Below are positions 59,369 through 64,000 of a stretch of DNA of 64,000 nt, one piece after another. The position numbers and the translations under genes are program-made. A model generated the notes under the pieces. The model was not told where the DNA came from. It was given only the letters and a program-made list of their open reading frames with translations, and did not search any database. This DNA is from Prodigiosinella aquatilis (GTDB lineage: Bacteria > Pseudomonadota > Gammaproteobacteria > Enterobacterales > Enterobacteriaceae): contig CP128857.1 of assembly GCA_030388725.1 (NCBI GenBank), positions 4,774,001-4,838,000 of the forward strand. Reading direction: 5' to 3'. Numbering within the stretch: the stretch's first letter is position 1; the number at the start of each line of letters is the position of its first letter.

Positions 59369-61369
59369 ATGTCCAATGAATTGGTTTCCTATTCTGCATC
59401 ATCTCGTTCTTTACCTCAGACGCCTTCCCATAACAAAAAACTCAGTACTCGGGCATTGGTTCTCATCGCCGCTATCTCTACCATTGCACTAGGTTTTATC
59501 ATCACCATCGGATTACTGATCTGGCAATCCAGTCAACAGGAAAAGAAGCTCGCTCGGCAATATCTGGAACAAACAACATACGCCAACACCTATTTGATTC
59601 AGAACAAATTAAATGTCGCCCTCTTCGCTGCCCGCGATTTGGTACAAAGCATGATTAGCTTGCAGGAAGCGGGGAATCCAGACCGTAAAACAGCAGAAAC
59701 CCTGCTGAAAAACGCGCTAAAAAGTCACCCCGATTTCCTGTCCATGTCACTGGCCTGGGAACCGGATGCCTTCGACGGTAAAGATAGTCAGTATGCCGGG
59801 CAGCCTGAACAGGATCCCAAAGGTCGCTTTGTCCGCTATGTTGACCGTGACACCGCAGGCAATATTGCGCTGCACAACCTGACTGACTACGAAACCCCCG
59901 GGAGCGGCGACTACTATCTGTTACCGCGCAAGCTGCAAAAAGAAGTCATTCTGGAACCCTATAGTTATCCTTACAACGGCGTTGATGTACTGCTGACATC
60001 AATTGCAGTCCCGATTATCGTCAACAATAAGTTCTACGGCTCTGTCACCGCCGATTTTTCTCTCGACACATTGCAGAAACTGACTAACAGCATCAAACCC
60101 TATCAAGGGGCTGGTTATGCTCAGTTACTCTCCTCTTCGGGTGCTTATATCTCGCATCCAGATAAGAAACTTATTACGAAAAAAGTAGAGGATGACCCAA
60201 ATTTACTAGCCAGCATCCAGAGCGGTAAAGAGTATCAAGAGGAGAAAATCAGCCCCTTCCTGAACACCAACGTAATGAATTTTTATGTTCCCATTACTAT
60301 CGGTAATACCGGCACACCATGGATGCTCGGTCTCTCGGTTCCGGTTGATGTCGTAATGGCAAAGTCGGAGCGACAGCGTAATATCGCCATCCTGCTAACA
60401 TTAATAAGTATTGTCATCGTCTCCGCCGTGGTAGGCTTTATTTTCACCCGCAAAGTTCTGCGCCCAGTAGGCGGTGAACCAACAGAAGCCGCTGACATCG
60501 CACTGGCTGTGGCGCAAGGCGACCTTACCCGCCACATTCCGCTAAAACCCAAAGATAAGAGCAGCATTTTCTACGCATTATCGGTCATGCAGCAACAATT
60601 GAAGTCGGTTGTGGAACAACTGATGTCCACCAGTGAATCGGTCAGTCATGGAGCATCAGAAATCACCGCTGGCAATACCGATCTGGCTTCTCGCACCGAA
60701 CAGCAAGCCGCCGCGTTGGAAGAAACAGCTGCCAGCATGGAACAAATCTCGGCGACCGTGAAACAGAATGCCGATAATGCACACAACGCTACACAGTTGA
60801 CCCAGAATGCCACGCAAATCGCGCAAAAAGGCGACACTATCGTCGGCCAGGTCATTAATATTATGGGTGAAATTGACAACAGCTCTAAGAAAATAGCCGA
60901 AATTACCAGCATTATCAGCGGAATTGCCTTTCAGACCAACATTCTGGCGCTGAACGCTGCGGTAGAAGCTGCCAGGGCGGGTGAACAAGGCAGAGGGTTT
61001 GCGGTTGTCGCCAACGAAGTACGCAATCTGGCTCAGCGGAGTGGTGATGCGGTGAAAGATATCACGGCGCTGATCGCTGAATCGGCCACTCGCGTAGAGA
61101 GTGGCGTCTCACTGGTTCAAAATGCAGGCGCTACCATGCAGGAAATGCTGCACGCCGTGACGTCGGTAAAAGATATTATGGAAGAAATTGTCTCCGCTTC
61201 CGACGAACAATCACGCGGTATCAGCCAGGTCACACAGGCGGTACATGAAATGGATGGTGTCACTCAGCAAAACGCCGCTTTGGTGCAGGAAGCGACGGCA
61301 GCAGCAGCTTCGCTGGAGGATCAGGCCAAACATCTGGCGCAAACCGTACTGGTATTCAAACTCACCTGA
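59369..61369 (+). CDS. Methyl-accepting chemotaxis protein with periplasmic dCACHE sensor
   Basis: The protein has 666 aa. TM1 is at about residues 29-51 and a large periplasmic dCACHE domain follows (LAWEPDAFDGKDSQYAGQPEQDPKGRFVRYVDRD, EPYSYPYNGVDVLLTSIAVPIIVNNKFYGSVTADFSLDTLQ). TM2 is at about 335-358, then a HAMP and the signalling hairpin with tip EITSIISGIAFQTNILALNAAVEAARAGEQGRGFAVVANEVRNLAQRS (from about residue 510), flanked by Glu/Gln-rich methylation helices. It ends LVFKLT and lacks the NWETF-type CheR tether. dCACHE sensors often bind amino acids or organic acids; the ligand here is unknown. AGGGGG precedes the ATG. Confidence 0.93.
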   Translation: MSNELVSYSASSRSLPQTPSHNKKLSTRALVLIAAISTIALGFIITIGLLIWQSSQQEKKLARQYLEQTTYANTYLIQNKLNVALFAARDLVQSMISLQEAGNPDRKTAETLLKNALKSHPDFLSMSLAWEPDAFDGKDSQYAGQPEQDPKGRFVRYVDRDTAGNIALHNLTDYETPGSGDYYLLPRKLQKEVILEPYSYPYNGVDVLLTSIAVPIIVNNKFYGSVTADFSLDTLQKLTNSIKPYQGAGYAQLLSSSGAYISHPDKKLITKKVEDDPNLLASIQSGKEYQEEKISPFLNTNVMNFYVPITIGNTGTPWMLGLSVPVDVVMAKSERQRNIAILLTLISIVIVSAVVGFIFTRKVLRPVGGEPTEAADIALAVAQGDLTRHIPLKPKDKSSIFYALSVMQQQLKSVVEQLMSTSESVSHGASEITAGNTDLASRTEQQAAALEETAASMEQISATVKQNADNAHNATQLTQNATQIAQKGDTIVGQVINIMGEIDNSSKKIAEITSIISGIAFQTNILALNAAVEAARAGEQGRGFAVVANEVRNLAQRSGDAVKDITALIAESATRVESGVSLVQNAGATMQEMLHAVTSVKDIMEEIVSASDEQSRGISQVTQAVHEMDGVTQQNAALVQEATAAAASLEDQAKHLAQTVLVFKLT

Positions 61370-61384
61370 ATCTGACAGATCGTT

Positions 61385-61414
61385 CCGAATCCCTTGCTGG
61401 TGCAAGGGATTCGG
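61385..61414 (+). terminator. Hairpin after the chemoreceptor gene
   Basis: CCGAATCCCTTGC (61385-61397) pairs perfectly with GCAAGGGATTCGG (61402-61414) around a 4-base loop, 16 bases after the stop codon. No U-run follows, so termination may be imperfect. Confidence 0.65.
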
Positions 61415-61578
61415 ATCACCGTGAAGATCCTCTAATCACCCTATCTATAAGCATCATTTCATCGAAAGACAGGGATCTCATTATTCGAACGATATGCTAG
61501 GCTATATCGCTCATCGACCTTGGGATAGCGGCTGTCTCTCACCGGTTCACCCGATTATCAGCGGATACATAAAATACG

Positions 61579-62766
61579 ATGAAATTACCGAAAATACCGT
61601 TACTGGCACAGATATCATCTGCGCATTGGGTTAGTCATTTTCATATGATGGTGCTCCCGGCATTGATGCCATTGATTTCGACACAACGCGGTATCAGCTT
61701 TGTGGAAATTGGTTTTGCATTGGGTGTGTTCAATGTGGTTTCGGCTTGTGTACAAACCCCCACCGGATTTGTGGTAGATCGTATCGGTGCCCGCCGCACA
61801 TTGATTGCCGGATTGACTCTGGGCAGCCTGTGTTTTTTATCTCTCGGTTTTTTCACCAGTTATACCTGGATGCTGACGGCTATGGCGCTGGCTGGCGTAG
61901 CCAATGCAGTCTATCACCCATCGGACTATGCCTTATTGTCCCGCGGTATTGATGAAACCCGGATGGGAAGAGCATTTTCCATTCATACCTTCTCTGGATT
62001 TTTAGGGACAGCGGTAGCGCCCGGCGTACTCCTGGCGATGGCATCATTCACCGGTATCGAAAGTGCATTTATTACTGCCGGTTTACTGAGTCTGGCGACT
62101 ATTCCCTTGTTGCTAACCGAGCATGAGACACCGGTGCGTACTGTCGCTAAACGAGTTGAAACCAAGTCATCCCGCATCAGGGTGTTTACTTTACCCATCA
62201 TGACACTGCTGCTGCTGTTCATGCTGCTTAATTTGAGCACCAACTCCATTCAGAACTTCTCAGTAACGGCGCTTGTCACTGGCTATGGTTTGCCATTATC
62301 CAAGGCGAATATAGCATTGACCGCGTTCCTGTTTGCCAGCGCTTTTGGCGTACTGGCCGGTGGCTCACTAGCGGATAAAACGCAACACCACGGTCTGGTG
62401 GCAACCGGCGCTCTGGCAATTACCGCCTGTCTGGTGGCGATTGTGGCAACCTATTCGCTGCCAGCTACCGTATTGATTCCACTACTGGGTGTCGCCGGAT
62501 TTTTGTCCGGGATAATTGCCCCTTCGCGAGATATGCTGGTACGCGCGGCTGCACCAGCTGGCGCGGAAGGCAGAGTCTTCGGGATTGTCACTACGGGATT
62601 TAATATCGGGGGGGCGGGTGGCCCGGTAGTCTTTGGCTGGTTGCTGGATCAGGGACATCCGCATGCGATTTTCTGGTCAGCGGTAATTTTTATGATCATC
62701 ACCGCCATCATGACGCTGATGCAGGAGCTGCACAGTGCTAAACAGCGGTCGCTGGCCGCGTTATGA
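61579..62766 (+). CDS. Major facilitator superfamily transporter
   Basis: The protein has 395 aa with twelve predicted helices. It begins MKLPKIPLLAQISSAHWVSHFHMMVLPALMPLISTQRG, with the motif A-like segment VVDRIGARRTLIAGLTLGSLCFLSLGF after helix 2 and a repeated version in the second half (SLADKTQHHGLVATGALAI). The N-terminal SSAHWVSHFHMMVLPALMPLI pattern resembles the Fsr-like and similar small-molecule exporters. The substrate is not recognised. It stands between the chemoreceptor and the convergent gyrB. Confidence 0.85.
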   Translation: MKLPKIPLLAQISSAHWVSHFHMMVLPALMPLISTQRGISFVEIGFALGVFNVVSACVQTPTGFVVDRIGARRTLIAGLTLGSLCFLSLGFFTSYTWMLTAMALAGVANAVYHPSDYALLSRGIDETRMGRAFSIHTFSGFLGTAVAPGVLLAMASFTGIESAFITAGLLSLATIPLLLTEHETPVRTVAKRVETKSSRIRVFTLPIMTLLLLFMLLNLSTNSIQNFSVTALVTGYGLPLSKANIALTAFLFASAFGVLAGGSLADKTQHHGLVATGALAITACLVAIVATYSLPATVLIPLLGVAGFLSGIIAPSRDMLVRAAAPAGAEGRVFGIVTTGFNIGGAGGPVVFGWLLDQGHPHAIFWSAVIFMIITAIMTLMQELHSAKQRSLAAL

Positions 62767-62768
62767 GC

Positions 62769-62801
62769 AAAAATAAAGGACACCTGCGTAAGCCGGTGCC
62801 C
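62769..62801 (-). terminator. Rho-independent terminator of gyrB
   Basis: On the minus strand a 10-bp stem with two mismatches (GGGCACCGGC, complement of 62792-62801, with GCAGGTGTCC, complement of 62778-62787) and a 4-base loop is followed by TTTATTTTT (complement of 62769-62777). Confidence 0.6.
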
Positions 62802-62826
62802 AGAGTAAAATAGGGTAATGGTATGC

Positions 62827-62857
62827 ATATTAATTCCCTCTGACGGGGAATTAATAT
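62827..62857. other. Perfect stem-loop just after the gyrB stop
   Basis: ATATTAATTCCC (62827-62838) is exactly complementary to GGGAATTAATAT (62846-62857) around a 7-base loop, 11 bases after the gyrB end. No U-run, so it may protect the 3' end ahead of the terminator. Confidence 0.55.
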
Positions 62858-62868
62858 GGAAAGCAATA

Positions 62869-64000
62869 TCAGATATCAATATTTGCCGCTTTCAGGGCAT
62901 TCTCTTCGATAAAGGCCCGACGCGGTTCTACAGCATCACCCATCAGCGTAGTAAACAGTTCATCAGCGGCAATAGCGTCTTTCACCGTAACGCGTAGCAT
63001 GCGGCGACTGGTCGGGTCCATGGTGGTTTCCCACAACTGATCCGGGTTCATCTCGCCCAGCCCTTTATAACGCTGAATAGCCAAACCACGGCGAGACTCT
63101 TTCACCAGCCACTCCAGCGCCAGCTCAAAACTGATGGCAGGCTGACGGCGTTCACCGCGTTCTATATAAGCATCTTCTTCAATCAGGCCGCGTAATTTTT
63201 CACCTAACTGATTGATTTTACGGTACTCATTACCATGAATAAACGCAAAATCCAGCGCATAATCAGTATCCATGCCATGCGTTCGCACCCGCAGCACCGG
63301 CTCATGCCGTTCCTGAGAATCACGAATCACCACACTGTACGCACTGCCGTGCTGCTCGTTTTCATTCAGATGGCTAACCAGCGCGGCCATCCACTGCTGC
63401 ACCTGTTCACGATCATCCAGCATCTCTTCTTTCAGTTGCGGCTGATAAATCAAAGCATTCAGTAGTGCCCGTGGATAACGACGCTCCATGCGACCAATCA
63501 GTTTCTGTACGCTATAATGTTCGGTCACCAGTTTTTCCAGCGGCTCACCCGCCAACGCTGGCGCATGGGCGTTAGCGTGCAGGGTGGCACCATCCAGCGC
63601 CAAAGCGATCTGGTACTGGTCCATCGCCTCATCATCTTTGATGTATTGTTCCTGCTTGCCTTTTTTTACTTTATACAACGGCGGCTGTGCGATAAACACA
63701 TGCCCACGTTCAACAATTTCCGGCATCTGACGATAGAAGAACGTCAACAGCAGTGTACGAATGTGAGAACCATCCACATCCGCATCGGTCATGATGATGA
63801 TGCTGTGATAACGCAGTTTGTCCGGGTTGTACTCATCACGGCCGATACCACAGCCCAGTGCGGTAATCAGCGTTGCAACTTCTTGCGAAGACAGCATCTT
63901 GTCAAAGCGGGCCTTTTCGACGTTCAGGATTTTCCCTTTCAGTGGCAAAATGGCCTGATTCTTACGGTTACGGCCCTGCTTGGCTGAGCCTCCCGCCGAG
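62869..64000 (-). CDS. gyrB: DNA gyrase subunit B, C-terminal part (5' end outside window)
   Basis: The frame runs off the window at 64000. The visible part (about 377 residues) covers the TOPRIM domain (SAGGSAKQGRNRKNQAILPLKGKILNVEKARFDKMLSSQEVATLITALGCGIG, metal-binding TDADVDGSHIRTLLLTFFYRQ). It then has the gammaproteobacterial insertion and the tail domain with QRYKGLGEMNPDQLWETTMDP, ending FIEENALKAANIDI. It introduces negative supercoils together with GyrA. An apparent TTG start at 63948 is only an artefact of the window. It is convergent with the MFS gene. Confidence 0.98.
   Translation of the reverse strand, partial: SAGGSAKQGRNRKNQAILPLKGKILNVEKARFDKMLSSQEVATLITALGCGIGRDEYNPDKLRYHSIIIMTDADVDGSHIRTLLLTFFYRQMPEIVERGHVFIAQPPLYKVKKGKQEQYIKDDEAMDQYQIALALDGATLHANAHAPALAGEPLEKLVTEHYSVQKLIGRMERRYPRALLNALIYQPQLKEEMLDDREQVQQWMAALVSHLNENEQHGSAYSVVIRDSQERHEPVLRVRTHGMDTDYALDFAFIHGNEYRKINQLGEKLRGLIEEDAYIERGERRQPAISFELALEWLVKESRRGLAIQRYKGLGEMNPDQLWETTMDPTSRRMLRVTVKDAIAADELFTTLMGDAVEPRRAFIEENALKAANIDI

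Overview
The window reads as a chromosomal stretch, close to gyrB, from a soft-rot or plant-associated enterobacterium (Pectobacteriaceae; Dickeya, Brenneria or Pectobacterium are the best fits). The reasons are Escherichia-like gene neighbourhoods (yhjD, kdgK-yhjJ-dctA, dppABCDF, yidE-ibpB-ibpA-yidQ, yidA, gyrB), a KdgR-type operator in front of kdgK, a type I cellulose operon of the bcsOQABCDZ kind, uxuA/uxuR and a beta-glucoside PTS, and ERIC repeats. No tRNA, rRNA, CRISPR array, transposase or prophage gene was seen.

Layout. 1-5.4 kb: 3' part of yhjD, a small tautomerase, kdgK with its KdgR box, yhjJ and dctA. 6.0-17.2 kb: cellulose synthesis operon on the minus strand (bcsO, bcsQ, bcsA, bcsB, bcsC, bcsD, bcsZ). 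bcsB carries one in-frame amber codon. 17.7-24.8 kb: eamA, then dppABCDF (dipeptide import). 24.8-27.6 kb: a 1.5-kb non-coding region with two inverted ERIC elements that share the same internal insertion, then a 2-hydroxycarboxylate transporter gene broken by a 7-G run. 27.9-36.1 kb: sorbitol PTS operon (srlAEBD, gutM, gutR, gutQ), a divergent fructose-6-phosphate aldolase, and the C4-dicarboxylate two-component system dcuSR. 36.8-40.4 kb: yidE, heat-shock genes ibpB and ibpA with thermosensor-like leaders, yidQ. 40.4-50.1 kb: an uncharacterised catabolic cluster with a LacI-type regulator, TctABC transporter, Asp-box (BNR) protein, DapA-family lyase, FucI-type isomerase and FGGY kinase. 50.9-55.7 kb: a small DUF1471-type secreted protein, a LacI-type regulator whose expected start codon is ATA, and a cellobiose-type PTS (IIA, phospho-beta-glucosidase, IIC, IIB). 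56-59 kb: uxuR, uxuA, yidA. 59.4-64 kb: a methyl-accepting chemotaxis receptor, an MFS transporter and the 3' part of gyrB.

How it fits together. The theme is uptake and breakdown of plant-derived carbon: pectin intermediates (kdgK, uxuA), beta-glucosides, sorbitol, C4-dicarboxylates (dctA plus dcuSR) and peptides. Three genes carry single-base lesions while the surrounding coding sequence is otherwise intact (bcsB amber, transporter +1 G, regulator ATG to ATA). They may be true recent inactivation or sequencing errors. The most likely undescribed functional unit is the 40.4-50.1 kb Tct/isomerase/kinase/lyase cluster, headed by a perfect 24-bp operator palindrome.
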